Shown here one piece after another: positions 14,535 through 23,741 of a stretch of 26,074 nt of DNA. This stretch comes from MGR-bin208 sp043780275 (GTDB lineage Bacteria > Bacteroidota > Bacteroidia > Chitinophagales > Chitinophagaceae). The number at the start of each line of letters is the position of its first letter. Within the stretch, counting starts at the first letter, position 1. Location: contig JAYWCV010000034.1 of assembly GCA_043780275.1 (NCBI GenBank), positions 1-26,074 of the forward strand, given 5' to 3'. Both the position numbers and the translations under genes were made by a program. A model generated the notes under the pieces. It was given only the letters and a program-made list of their open reading frames with translations, was not told the DNA's origin and did not search any database.

Positions 14535-15779
14535 GTGAAAAAACTTTTGAAAAGCCTGTATTTCCAGGTAATTATTGCCATTCTGATTGGAATTGCAGCC
14601 GGACATTTTTATCCTTCATTTGCGATAGAATTAAAGCCATTAGGGGATGGGTTTATAAAGTTGATAAAGATGATGATCGCCCCGATTATTTTTTGCACTA
14701 TCGTAACCGGAATTGCCGGAATGCAGAACACAAAAAAAGTAGGACGTGTTGGATTAAAAGCAATCCTGTATTTTGAAGTTGTTACCACATTTGCATTGAT
14801 AATCGGTTTGCTTGTCATCAATTTATTAAAGCCGGGTGTTGGAATGAATATTGATCCGGCAACACTGGATACTAAAGCGGTCGAAAATTTTATTACCCAG
14901 GGTGAAAGTCAGTCTCTAAAGGATTTTATCATTAATATTATTCCGGAAAATATTGTGAATGCATTATCTACCAGCAATATTCTGCAGGTCTTGTTTTTTT
15001 CTGTCCTGTTGGGGTTTGCATTGTCAAAAATTGGCGAAAAAGCTGCACCATTGATCAGGGTTATTCAATCATTTGAGGATGGACTGTTTGCAATCATCAA
15101 GATGATCATGAAACTTGCGCCATTAGGGGCTTTAGGTGCCATGGCATTTACCATCGGCAAATACGGGCTGGGATCTTTAGCTGCCCTTGGTCAGCTCATG
15201 GGGTCATTTTACATTACCTGTATTTTATTTATAGTCATTATTCTTGGGGGCATTCTGAAGTATGCAGGGTTCAATTTATTTAAGTTGTTAGCTTTTATTA
15301 AGGAAGAATTATTGGTTGTATTAGGAACATCATCATCTGAAGCTGCCATGCCAAGCCTTATTAATAAATTGGAAAAAGTAGGATGTTCAGAACCAGTAGT
15401 AGGTCTTGTTATCCCAACAGGCTATTCATTTAATCTTGATGGAACATCAATTTATCTAACCATGGCTGCAATATTTCTGGCACAAGCAACCAATACACCC
15501 ATGGATATAGGGCAGCAGATTACATTGCTTTTGGTATTACTGCTTACTTCAAAAGGTGCAGCGGGAGTGACGGGTAGTGGGTTTATAGTACTTGCTGCTA
15601 CACTTCCTACAGTAGGGCATATTCCGGTAGCAGCCATTGCTTTGATTTTTGGCATTGATCGTTTTATGAGTGAAGGAAGGGCCTTGACAAATATCATTGG
15701 CAATGCAGTTGCAACCATTGTCATCGCAAAATGGGAAAAAGAAATTGATCTGCCTACAGCCAAAGCATTAATAGGGTAA
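14535..15779 (+). CDS. dctA: C4-dicarboxylate:cation symporter DctA
   Basis: 414-residue inner-membrane transporter of the dicarboxylate/amino acid:cation symporter family, expected to import succinate, fumarate, malate and related acids. The substrate core matches the DctA branch rather than glutamate carriers: serine motif SSSEAAMP with S266-S268, IPTGYSFNLDGTSIY (293-307), and the C-terminal SKGAAGVTGSGFIVLAATLP and RFMSEGRALTNIIGNAVATI segments. About eight transmembrane helices plus two re-entrant loops are expected. The start is GTG at 14535, which gives the proper N-terminus MKKLLKSLYFQVIIAIL. It lies nine bases after the esterase gene and is followed by a hairpin terminator shared with the converging lipoprotein gene. 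Confidence 0.92.
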   Translation: MKKLLKSLYFQVIIAILIGIAAGHFYPSFAIELKPLGDGFIKLIKMMIAPIIFCTIVTGIAGMQNTKKVGRVGLKAILYFEVVTTFALIIGLLVINLLKPGVGMNIDPATLDTKAVENFITQGESQSLKDFIINIIPENIVNALSTSNILQVLFFSVLLGFALSKIGEKAAPLIRVIQSFEDGLFAIIKMIMKLAPLGALGAMAFTIGKYGLGSLAALGQLMGSFYITCILFIVIILGGILKYAGFNLFKLLAFIKEELLVVLGTSSSEAAMPSLINKLEKVGCSEPVVGLVIPTGYSFNLDGTSIYLTMAAIFLAQATNTPMDIGQQITLLLVLLLTSKGAAGVTGSGFIVLAATLPTVGHIPVAAIALIFGIDRFMSEGRALTNIIGNAVATIVIAKWEKEIDLPTAKALIG

Positions 15780-15803
15780 AAAATTATTTGCTGCCATAAA
15801 AGA

Positions 15804-15837
15804 AAGTCGGCCACTGTTCTGTGACCGACTTTTTTTA
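15804..15837. terminator. Bidirectional terminator between dctA and the SusCD operon
   Basis: AAGTCGG-c-CAC (from 15804) pairs with GTG-a-CCGACTT (to 15832) around a six-base loop, followed by a T run on the + strand and preceded by an A-rich run, so it can serve both converging transcripts. It starts 25 bases after the dctA stop codon. Confidence 0.85.
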
Positions 15838-15858
15838 TATCAGTAAGCCAATTTTCAA

Positions 15859-16416
15859 TCAGGGAGTTTGTGCAATCTGAATACCTATTCGTTTGTAATT
15901 TGAACTAGCTTGAATGTTAGTATTCCCTTCCAATTCAAGAACCAAATAACGTGCAACAGTTGAAGCTGGCAATCCTGTATTTAATACATTTATTTCCATT
16001 TCGCCAAAACTGGTATTTGCAGGTATGGTAAAAATTCCTGTTGTATTAAAATGAGTTCCTGCTGATGCCGAAAGTCGCTGACTTGTACCACTGCTAACGT
16101 CTAATACGGCTGAATAGTCTGCAGTAGCAATTCTGTATTTAATCACCTGGTCAACGGTGGATTGTTTACCTACCAGGTTTACACGAAATTTAATCGAGGA
16201 TGATGCCCTGGTGATGCTTGGGTTGGCCGTTGCTGCTGCGAATCCATATACCGGTACTCTTACAAGAATTGGGAAATTTACCCCGGCTGCAACTGCATTA
16301 AGAGCAGCCGCATCAAACTCTACAAAATCCACACCAGTGTAATGCTTTACCTCCTCTTTAATGCATGAGCTAAACATTAAAGAAGTTATCATCATTATAG
16401 AAAGAATCTTTTTCAT
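15859..16416 (-). CDS. Small SusD-associated surface lipoprotein, DUF4843/SusE-like
   Basis: 185-residue lipoprotein with signal MKKILSIMMITSLMFSSC (Cys18), followed by IKEE. Lys followed by two acidic residues just after the Cys is like the Bacteroidota surface lipoprotein export signal, so exposure on the outer face is likely. The mature part is beta-rich (VDFVEFD, IPANTSFGEMEINV, RYLVLELEG) and resembles the DUF4843-type proteins encoded downstream of SusD genes. The family assignment is tentative. It probably helps SusD bind the imported substrate. It starts 17 bases after the SusD stop codon and ends the operon before the bidirectional terminator. Confidence 0.6.
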   Translation of the reverse strand: MKKILSIMMITSLMFSSCIKEEVKHYTGVDFVEFDAAALNAVAAGVNFPILVRVPVYGFAAATANPSITRASSSIKFRVNLVGKQSTVDQVIKYRIATADYSAVLDVSSGTSQRLSASAGTHFNTTGIFTIPANTSFGEMEINVLNTGLPASTVARYLVLELEGNTNIQASSNYKRIGIQIAQTP

Positions 16417-16433
16417 TATATATATATTATGGA

Positions 16434-17957
16434 TTAAAAACCAAAATTCTGAACCATATTAGGATTGCCATCAACCTCTGTTGTTGGAATGATATTCAAA
16501 TACCTGAAGTAAGTGTTAGGAAAGCTAACTACAGGTGTTGTTTTTACAATGGCTAATCCCCATCTTTTCATGTCAAACCAACGATGCCCCTCAAATGCAA
16601 ATTCTATGGCTCTGTGTCTTGAAATGCTATCCATTAAAGCCGGTCCAGTGATGTCTGCAGGAGTTGTAAAACCTACAATTCGATTGGAACGAATAATATT
16701 CAAATCAGCATTTGCTCCAGCCGTATTGGGTGTTAGCATTCTTGCCCTGGCTTCAGCCCTGTTTAAATATAATTCGGCCCAACGTACTACAGGAACATTG
16801 TCAACTCCGGGTGTACCACTTTTCCCCAGGAACTTTGTGCATTCTATATGTCTTCCACTTACATTAGGTCCAATATCGTATAGTTGACTTCTTACGTCTT
16901 CTCTTCTGGAAATGGTTGGTATCGTAGTTCCAAAGCTAAGTGTAGATGCATTTGGAGCTGGAGAAAACGACATCCTTAATTCGGTCATTAATGTCATATT
17001 CGGAACTAATGGACCAAAACCACCATTTGATGAAGATGTATTTCCAATTGCTACAATATTGGTCAATGCACCTTGCAATTGGTTGGCAATACCTGAAGGC
17101 ACTTCAGGTAGAGTCGCTATTCGTACTTCAAAAATCGACTCGGGGTTCAGGGCCAATCTCCAACCCGAAACGTGATTTGTTGTATTAGTCATTGTACCAA
17201 TACCTCCTGCAGCAATTGCTGCAGTTGCAAATGAGTCTGCCCTGTTATAATTACCCATGTATAATGCTACTCTTGAGCCAAGAGCTAGACCGGAAAGCTT
17301 GCTTGCATAATAAGCACCACGATTGGCATTACCTAATAAAGAAATAGACTTATACAAATCAGCCATGATGAAATCATACGTTTCATTAATTGTGGCACGT
17401 TTTGGTTTCCAGTCAGCAGCTTGTTGAATCGTAGAGACACCGGTACTTTTAATTACAATCCCTCCCTTGTCTTGTGCCGACACTATAAAAGTTGGAATAT
17501 AGGCATAGGTTTTAGCTAATGAAAAATGCAAGAGAGCTCTTAAAAAAAATAGTTCTCCTTCCCATCTTGCTTTTGCAACAGCATCTCCCTGCGATGTCGG
17601 AATCGCTTCCAGTATCAGGTTGGCTTCATTGATGGCACTGTAAGCCGCTGTCCAAAAGCCAAAAGGTGCGTTTGTTGAATTCTGATTATCCGTTACAAAA
17701 CGGTTGCCTTTACCATTTGAAAAAGACCGGTCACTTAATGCGTCAGCTAAAACAAGCATATCCCTTCCATAAAGACTCGAGGCTTTTAAGGCTGCATAAG
17801 TGGAATTCACCGCGTTATTGATATCCTGAACAGAAACAAGTGCCTTACTGACGTCAATGTTTTGCTGAGGTTCTAAATCCAATTTCTTATTGCAGGAATT
17901 TAGTATAATTCCTATTAGCAGCATTGGAACTGATATATTAAAGATTATTTTTTTCAT
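16434..17957 (-). CDS. SusD/RagB family outer-membrane substrate-binding lipoprotein
   Basis: 507-residue surface lipoprotein that caps the SusC channel and captures substrate. The signal peptide ends NSC (Cys22) followed by NKKLDLEP, the usual SusD start. Family features: an N-terminal SusD-like domain with QDINNAVNSTYAALKASSLYGRDMLVLADALSD, TPR-type helices (ARWEGELFFLRALLHFSLAKTY is cut here as REA-like ALLHFSLAKTYAY), and the C-terminal WAELYLNRAEARAR and HRAIEFAFEGHRWFDMKRWG segments. Full length. It starts 17 bases after the SusC stop, and translation order SusC-SusD is normal. The ligand cannot be read from the sequence; neighbouring peptidases and deacylases suggest peptides or acylated amino acids rather than glycans. 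Confidence 0.95.
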   Translation of the reverse strand: MKKIIFNISVPMLLIGIILNSCNKKLDLEPQQNIDVSKALVSVQDINNAVNSTYAALKASSLYGRDMLVLADALSDRSFSNGKGNRFVTDNQNSTNAPFGFWTAAYSAINEANLILEAIPTSQGDAVAKARWEGELFFLRALLHFSLAKTYAYIPTFIVSAQDKGGIVIKSTGVSTIQQAADWKPKRATINETYDFIMADLYKSISLLGNANRGAYYASKLSGLALGSRVALYMGNYNRADSFATAAIAAGGIGTMTNTTNHVSGWRLALNPESIFEVRIATLPEVPSGIANQLQGALTNIVAIGNTSSSNGGFGPLVPNMTLMTELRMSFSPAPNASTLSFGTTIPTISRREDVRSQLYDIGPNVSGRHIECTKFLGKSGTPGVDNVPVVRWAELYLNRAEARARMLTPNTAGANADLNIIRSNRIVGFTTPADITGPALMDSISRHRAIEFAFEGHRWFDMKRWGLAIVKTTPVVSFPNTYFRYLNIIPTTEVDGNPNMVQNFGF

Positions 17958-17974
17958 ATTAATTCGTTTTAAAT

Positions 17975-20900
17975 TTAAAACCCGATCATGGTTCCAAAAG
18001 TCATGTTTCTGGACTGAGGAATGATAGTTGATGAACTGCCCGTGAATTCTGGATCAACACCCGGGAATTGGGTTAATGTCCAAAGGTTTATACCCTGAGC
18101 ATATATACGTACATTAGTCAATCCAAGTTTCTTCAATGTTTTTGGTTGAAGGTTGTAAGAGAACGACATTTGTTTCAATCGGATATAATCGGTTTTATAA
18201 AACCAGCGGTCCCCATTATTCCAACTGACAGATCCTGTTTCGGTTTGAGTATTTAATAATGGACGGGGCACAATGGCAAACTGACCTGGGGTGGTCCATC
18301 TGTTATTAAATATATAATAGAGCGTATTGGTTTGTGAGCTTCCTATTCTGGCTTCCTGTTGTAATTGATCATCTTGTCTTCTTCTTCCGTATTCATACTG
18401 AAAAAATACTTCTAATTCAAATCCTTTGTAGGTAAAATTGTTTGTTAATCCCCCAAAATGTGTTGGATAGATATTTCCAAGAAATTTTCTGTCGGCAACT
18501 AATGGCTGATAAGTGTAATTGCCATCCTTATCATACCACATGGATCTTCCGGTAGCTGGATTTACACCGGCCCACTGAGCAAGGAAATGAGAGCCTAAGG
18601 ATTCGCCAACTTTGATGGATGGGTCTCCGGGAAATATTTCCAATCCGTCATAAAGTTTTAATAACTCATTTTTCTGGAAGGAAATATTAAAAGAACCGGT
18701 CCACCTGAATGCTTTTTCGAATGGACTTACCCTCAATAAAAACTCAAGGCCCTTGTTAAGAACGGCTCCTGTGTTCTGTGAATAACTTGTCCATCCGGAA
18801 GATGGAAAAACCGATCTGTCCAATAACAGGTTATTATTTACCCTTCTGTATGCATCAGCAGTAAGTGTAATTTTTCCTTTATACATGCCAAAATCAAGAC
18901 CAAGATTATGCTCTGTTCTTGTTTCCCAACTTAGATCTGGATTTGCCAAACTGATTGGGTTTGTAGCTGGCTGGGCATTATAAATTCTGGAAGCTCCATA
19001 AAGACCTCTTGAATCAAAATTACCAATCTGATCGTTGCCAGATTCGCCATAAGAATATCTCAGTTTCAGCTCAGAAACATTTTTTAACCCTGAAAGGAAG
19101 TTTTCTTCAAGAGCATTCCATGCCACTTGTCCTGACGGGAATATACCAAAACGGGTGTCCGATCCAAAACGACTGGAACCATCCCTTCTTAAGATAAAAC
19201 CCATAATATATCGACCATCATAATTGTAACCTAAGCGGCCAAATTGTGAGAAAGTTTTAAATCCAGTCCAGCTTTCTCCTACTAATACAGGTACTGCTGC
19301 ATTAGCCAGGTTTTGAAAACTTGAGGATGGAAATGAATTTCCTTCGGCATTGATCGAATTATCTTCATCACTCCTGAACTCTATTCCCAGCATTCCGGAA
19401 ATATTGTGTATTCCCGAAATGGTTTTTTTATAGTTCATCACCGTATTAGTTATGAAATTGGTGTTCCAATTACTGCCTACTTCACCACGGCCGCCAACGG
19501 CATCATAGAATCCTCCAATCAGTCTCGGATCGTGATAAGCCTTAATTTGTGAAAGACGATAATCAAGACCTACCATGGATTTCAATGTTAAGTCCTTATT
19601 GAATTTATAGGTACCTGAAAATGATCCAACCAATTGATTGGTACGTACAAATATTTTCTGTAAAACCTGGGCTGCCAGAGGGTTATTGGCAAAACCTCCA
19701 TACCATACATCACCACTTCCGGACAGATTATAAAATTTTCCATCTGGTCTGTAAATGGGGTTTATTGTTAACATCTGGGTAGAAGCATAAGCAGCATTAA
19801 TGGTATTATTTCCAGCTCCTCCAGTTCCATGATTTGCATTTTGTTTAAATGTGCTGAGGTTTATTTGAGCATCCAGAGTTAATTTTTCAGAAGCTTTTTG
19901 AGAACCTTTCATCATAAAGGTTCCCCTTTCAAAATCGGATGGTCTAATATGAGAAATCTGTTTATTATATGATCCAGACATGTATAGAGATGTGTTTTGT
20001 GTGCCGGCCTGCATCGACATTTCAGCAGTTCTTACTATACCGGTACGCCAGCTTGCCCCCATCCAATCAGATGAATTCAGATCCTGAATTTCTTTTGCTG
20101 ATAAGTTGGGTAACTGTCCCACACTGATTAATGCAGCTTTTAATGCTGAATCTTTGGTTACCCCAACACTTCTGTACATGATCCCCTCTGCTTGTGCCGT
20201 AAGCCAGTCTTGAGTATTCAATGGTTTTTGAAGGTTTATGGCATCCAGTGTTCCGGTTGATAGATTTGCTGTAAACTTCGGTTTGCCGGAAGTTCCTTTT
20301 TTTGTTGTAATTAATACAACACCACCGGCTGCTTTTGCACCATAGATGGCTGCAGAAGCAGCATCTTTCAATATTTCAATGGATTCAATATCATTTGCAT
20401 TTAAAAAAGACAGGGGATTGTTCTGTGTTTTCACGGCAGTTCCACTATTGGCGGCACCTCCTCCAATTCTTCCTGAGTTGTTGGAGTTGATTTGAATTCC
20501 ATCCACAACATATAATGGATCATTACCTGCATCAATAGAACCAACACCTCGGATTCTTACATTGATAGCACCTCCGGGCATTCCAGACGAAGCAGCGATT
20601 GAAACCCCTGCTGCCCTTCCTTGTATGGCTTGCGTAAAAGTGGGGGTAGGCATGGCAGCTATTTCACTTCCTTTGATCTTAGAAATGGCAGCGGCAACAT
20701 CTTTCTTTCTCATAACGGAGTAACCTACCACAACTACTTCGTCCATGGATTTTTCACTGCTAACCAATGAAACATTTATGGAAGCATCTGTTCCAATGGC
20801 AATCTCTTTTGTTTCGCTGTTCAGCGAAGAGAAAACCAATGTTTTTGCAGTGGCTGACACTGCAATGGAATAGAATCCATCCTGATTGGTTATAGTTCCT

Positions 20901-21043
20901 GACTTGGTTCCTTTAACTAGTACTGACGCATTGCTGATAGGAATGCCCTGATCATCAGAAACCTTGCCCGTAATGGTTTTTTGGGCAAATACCTGAATGG
21001 AAAAAAACATAATCCCAAACAGGATTAATAACGATTTTCTCAT
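17975..21043 (-). CDS. SusC/RagA family TonB-linked outer-membrane transporter
   Basis: 1022-residue TonB-dependent importer. Residues 1-20 are a signal peptide (QVFA/Q). Next comes a carboxypeptidase-regulatory-like domain (about 22-95, TGKVSDDQGIPISNASVLVKG), the conserved DEVVVVGY at 101-108, the plug with DPLYVVDGIQI at 175-185 and ILKDAASAAIYGAKAAGGVV, then a 22-strand barrel ending in GTMIGF with a C-terminal Phe. It imports oligomers captured by SusD using TonB energy. It is complete and at the normal length. It has no N-terminal STN domain and no adjacent anti-sigma/ECF sigma pair, so it is not obviously under a transmembrane sigma cascade. The 150 bases upstream contain no gene; the M20 peptidase and hydrolase genes precede it on the same strand. 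Confidence 0.96.
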   Translation of the reverse strand: MRKSLLILFGIMFFSIQVFAQKTITGKVSDDQGIPISNASVLVKGTKSGTITNQDGFYSIAVSATAKTLVFSSLNSETKEIAIGTDASINVSLVSSEKSMDEVVVVGYSVMRKKDVAAAISKIKGSEIAAMPTPTFTQAIQGRAAGVSIAASSGMPGGAINVRIRGVGSIDAGNDPLYVVDGIQINSNNSGRIGGGAANSGTAVKTQNNPLSFLNANDIESIEILKDAASAAIYGAKAAGGVVLITTKKGTSGKPKFTANLSTGTLDAINLQKPLNTQDWLTAQAEGIMYRSVGVTKDSALKAALISVGQLPNLSAKEIQDLNSSDWMGASWRTGIVRTAEMSMQAGTQNTSLYMSGSYNKQISHIRPSDFERGTFMMKGSQKASEKLTLDAQINLSTFKQNANHGTGGAGNNTINAAYASTQMLTINPIYRPDGKFYNLSGSGDVWYGGFANNPLAAQVLQKIFVRTNQLVGSFSGTYKFNKDLTLKSMVGLDYRLSQIKAYHDPRLIGGFYDAVGGRGEVGSNWNTNFITNTVMNYKKTISGIHNISGMLGIEFRSDEDNSINAEGNSFPSSSFQNLANAAVPVLVGESWTGFKTFSQFGRLGYNYDGRYIMGFILRRDGSSRFGSDTRFGIFPSGQVAWNALEENFLSGLKNVSELKLRYSYGESGNDQIGNFDSRGLYGASRIYNAQPATNPISLANPDLSWETRTEHNLGLDFGMYKGKITLTADAYRRVNNNLLLDRSVFPSSGWTSYSQNTGAVLNKGLEFLLRVSPFEKAFRWTGSFNISFQKNELLKLYDGLEIFPGDPSIKVGESLGSHFLAQWAGVNPATGRSMWYDKDGNYTYQPLVADRKFLGNIYPTHFGGLTNNFTYKGFELEVFFQYEYGRRRQDDQLQQEARIGSSQTNTLYYIFNNRWTTPGQFAIVPRPLLNTQTETGSVSWNNGDRWFYKTDYIRLKQMSFSYNLQPKTLKKLGLTNVRIYAQGINLWTLTQFPGVDPEFTGSSSTIIPQSRNMTFGTMIGF

Positions 21044-21193
21044 TTGAAAGTTAGTTTTGGTTAATAAATACTGAAATACGAAAACGGATTTTTTAATCCA
21101 TGCTTATGAAAATAGAAAAAAAATAACTCTTACTGATTAAAACATACTTAAAATACATGAATGGTTTTAGTGATGGCATTACCAAGCGGATAA

Positions 21194-22252
21194 TTATTTT
21201 CTAAACAACCATTTCATCCCTTCCGGAGAAGACCACATTTTACCATTATCATGACCGGAATTTTCAACAATTGTTAACGGGTATTTTTTGCCATATAAAT
21301 GATGCAGGTAGCCCACAAAAAGTTCTATACGTTCTTTTCTTTCTCTACCCTGTAACATGGCTCCGCAACTTTTATCAAGCTGGCTGTCATTGATATCGTT
21401 GTCTTGTGCTCCAACAAAATAAGCACATTTCCTTTTCCCATATTGAGATACAATTTTTGAAACTCCCGTTTTATTCAAATACTCGTTTAGGTCTTCCAAT
21501 CCGTAACGGTAATTATTAAAACCTTTGTTGCAACTGCTATCTTCTGGTGTATAATATTTCCCAGGAGAATTAAGCACAGGTCTTTCTGCAGTCTGGTATG
21601 TATAAGAAGATGCAGCAGCTACCAGGTATTTAATTTCAATACCGAATTTCTTTTTTACGGCATCATGAATCAGGTTGCCACCAAGATACCGGTTTACAAA
21701 TTGCCCCCCGGCTGAGTTGCCCGAAACAATAACCTGTTTAATTTTTGGAAAATTACCAGAATTCAGTGTTTGCCAGATGATACTGTCCATTACTTCAAAA
21801 GAACTTAGCTGCTGTGTTCTTTTATTTGTAACAGAACTATTAACAGAAGTATCACCCTGTTTCCAACCGCTGTTGGTCCAGAAAATATGATCATTACCCA
21901 GCAGGTCTTTATTTTCATTCAAATCTCTTTCCATAATAAATCCCGGAGAAATGATCAGTGTGTTTTCAGAAGCACCGGCCTTTTCGGCAGCTATCCGCAT
22001 ATTTTTATGATAGGTAAAAGGGTTGCGGTTAGTACCATGCACTACAATTACTAAACGGGTAATTTTTTTATTTTTCTGATCTATTGCCGGAGAAGAAAAA
22101 TGATTCAGTTTTAACGGCTCTCCATTTTTTTTGAATGTAAAGCTGGTTGCAGAAACTTCCCGGTCTACAGGTTGAGCAATAGCAGCGTTGCTGATACAAA
22201 CTGAAAATAATAACGCTGTCAAGAATTTTATTCCACATTTTTTTAAAAACAT
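21194..22252 (-). CDS. Exported alpha/beta hydrolase of unknown specificity
   Basis: 352-residue protein with a signal peptide of about 26 residues (ending AAIAQ) and an alpha/beta-hydrolase fold. Seen: LVIVVHGTNRNP (68-78) forming the oxyanion loop, nucleophile Ser180 in VSGNSAGGQF, a candidate acid in GAQDND (284 or 286), and His334 in ENSGHDNG. Three to four Cys in the mature part could form a disulphide (Cys241 and Cys296 flank the acid region). No close named family is recognised; ester or amide hydrolysis in the periplasm is all that can be said. It starts 21 bases after the M20 peptidase stop, so they are very probably co-transcribed, and it lies 150 bases before the SusC gene on the same strand. 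Confidence 0.8.
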   Translation of the reverse strand: MFLKKCGIKFLTALLFSVCISNAAIAQPVDREVSATSFTFKKNGEPLKLNHFSSPAIDQKNKKITRLVIVVHGTNRNPFTYHKNMRIAAEKAGASENTLIISPGFIMERDLNENKDLLGNDHIFWTNSGWKQGDTSVNSSVTNKRTQQLSSFEVMDSIIWQTLNSGNFPKIKQVIVSGNSAGGQFVNRYLGGNLIHDAVKKKFGIEIKYLVAAASSYTYQTAERPVLNSPGKYYTPEDSSCNKGFNNYRYGLEDLNEYLNKTGVSKIVSQYGKRKCAYFVGAQDNDINDSQLDKSCGAMLQGRERKERIELFVGYLHHLYGKKYPLTIVENSGHDNGKMWSSPEGMKWLFRK

Positions 22253-22273
22253 AAAAAAACAGTTTGATGAAAA

Positions 22274-23566
22274 TTAATTTACAATTCCTGCTTCTGCTAC
22301 TAGGATCAATAATGCCAGTTTTACTGCATCAGATCCTTTATCATTCAGCCACCACTCATCCAATGAATGTGCTCCACCTGATTTTCCTCCCCGGCCAATG
22401 GTGATAGCCGGAACACCTAATGAAATAGGGATATTTGAATTGGTGGAACCCCTGGTTAAAAAAGGTTTTGCTTTAAAATATTCTGTTGCAGCAATTGCTC
22501 GTTGAACGAGTGGAAGATTGTCTGACAATTCACCGGATGGACGTTCTCCGATCTTTTCAATAGCAACAGTCAGTTTCGCTCCTTTTTTAACGGTAGCATT
22601 ATAATCTTTCAGGGCAGTGTTCATTTGTTCCAGAAATATATTTTCAATGCCTTTCAATTTCTCCGGACTTTCAGAACGCATATCCACTTCGATCCATGTT
22701 TCAAATGGGATGGAGTTGATGGAAGTGCCACCACCGATACGACCTACATTATACGTGGTTTTTGGTCCGCTAGCAACATAAGCACCGGCTGCCTTATCAA
22801 AATAGTCAATGGCTTTACCCATGGCATGATGTGGGTTGGCTAATCCGAATGCACCCCATGAATGTCCACCGGGGCCATTAAAAGTAATTTTATAGCGCAG
22901 TGATCCAAGTCCTTTATTATTGATCCGGCCAATATCTCCGCCATCAATGGCAATGTATGAATCTATTTTACGGCTTCCCGGTTTGAATAAATTTCTTACG
23001 CCCCGTAAATCGCCTAATCCTTCTTCACCAACCACGCCAACAAACAAAATATCGGAAGCTGTGTTGATGGATGCCCTGTTCATGGCTTTCAATACAGTCA
23101 GTACCATACTCAATCCCCTTGTATCATCTCCAATGCCGGGAGCATACAATGTATCGCCTTTCATTTTCACGATTACATCGGTTTCAATCGGGAACACCGT
23201 ATCCAGGTGGGCTTCAAATACAATGATTTTTCCGTTCCCTTTTCCTTTACGCAATGCAATAACATTTCCCACTTCATCCACCCAGATAGAATCTATACCA
23301 GCATCTTTGAGCATCTGTTTGAAACGGGTTGCTCTTTTTTCTTCGCCAAAAGGAGGAGCAGGAATTTCAGTCAATTCTATCAGTTCTTTAATGGAGGTGG
23401 GTTCCAGCTCCTGTATGATTTCAAAAGCTTGCTGAATTTTTTTATGCTGGGTTAAATCATCGATTTCTTTTTTAAAGGATGCCTGGGAAGTAGTGGATTT
23501 TTCATCCTGACCAAAAGCGCAGGTAATTCCCAAACACAATAATGATGTAAAAAATATTTTTTTCAT
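22274..23566 (-). CDS. Exported M20-family metallopeptidase, PepT/ArgE-like
   Basis: 430-residue zinc metallopeptidase, first gene of the leftward run. With ATG at 23566 the protein begins with a clear signal peptide (MKKIFFTSLLCLG...CAFGQ). The open frame continues 40 codons upstream to 23686, but that extension has no export logic and is rejected. Metal and catalytic residues are in order: H120 and D122 in EAHLDTVFP, D147 in GIGDDTRG, base E181-E182 in GEEGLGDLRG, D208 in AIDGGD, and H400 in GGAHSLDE. The dimerisation domain with GPGGHSWGAFG lies at 231-241. It should release amino acids from di- or tripeptides, or deacylate amino acids, in the periplasm. Its pairing with SusCD suggests digestion of imported peptides. 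Confidence 0.9.
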   Translation of the reverse strand: MKKIFFTSLLCLGITCAFGQDEKSTTSQASFKKEIDDLTQHKKIQQAFEIIQELEPTSIKELIELTEIPAPPFGEEKRATRFKQMLKDAGIDSIWVDEVGNVIALRKGKGNGKIIVFEAHLDTVFPIETDVIVKMKGDTLYAPGIGDDTRGLSMVLTVLKAMNRASINTASDILFVGVVGEEGLGDLRGVRNLFKPGSRKIDSYIAIDGGDIGRINNKGLGSLRYKITFNGPGGHSWGAFGLANPHHAMGKAIDYFDKAAGAYVASGPKTTYNVGRIGGGTSINSIPFETWIEVDMRSESPEKLKGIENIFLEQMNTALKDYNATVKKGAKLTVAIEKIGERPSGELSDNLPLVQRAIAATEYFKAKPFLTRGSTNSNIPISLGVPAITIGRGGKSGGAHSLDEWWLNDKGSDAVKLALLILVAEAGIVN

Positions 23567-23602
23567 AAGGCAGCAGTTGTAGTCTTTTTTTAAAACGAGC
23601 TG

Positions 23603-23610
23603 TAAATATA
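23603..23610 (-). promoter_or_regulatory. Possible -7 element of the M20 peptidase gene
   Basis: On the - strand this reads TATATTTA, one base from TAnnTTTG, about 36 bases before the ATG at 23566. No convincing -33 box at the standard spacing. Confidence 0.3.
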
Positions 23611-23616
23611 TAGCAT

Positions 23617-23636
23617 AAACAAATTGAATTTTGTTT
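23617..23636. promoter_or_regulatory. Dyad in the divergent promoter region
   Basis: AAACAAA (23617-23623) and TTTGTTT (23630-23636) form a perfect dyad with six bases between, in the 175-base spacer between the diverging M20 peptidase and amidohydrolase genes. It lies just upstream of the possible leftward -7 element, a fitting place for a shared regulator; AT-rich composition makes chance occurrence possible. Confidence 0.35.
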
Positions 23637-23741
23637 GATAAAAATCGAATTATACTTACCCGGGAAAATAGTAAACAAAAATTCATTGGGCATAATCTGA
23701 ATTTTATTGTATTACTTTATTATTGTAATTAACTGCTTTTT

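Noticed and set aside
14492..14776. Open frame of 94 codons across the esterase/dctA junction
   Set aside because: It is out of frame with two well-supported genes and its translation has no domain character; dctA from GTG 14535 explains the region.
21084..21097. GGATT-tttt-AATCC hairpin upstream of SusC
   Set aside because: The five-base stem is too short and AT-rich to distinguish from chance, and it has no matching terminator or riboswitch layout.
22920..23435. 171-codon open frame antisense to the M20 peptidase
   Set aside because: It mirrors the coding bias of the real gene, has no start context and no recognisable domain.
23567..23686. 40-codon N-terminal extension of the M20 peptidase
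   Set aside because: It would bury a clear signal peptide inside the protein, and the stretch is AT-rich promoter-like sequence.
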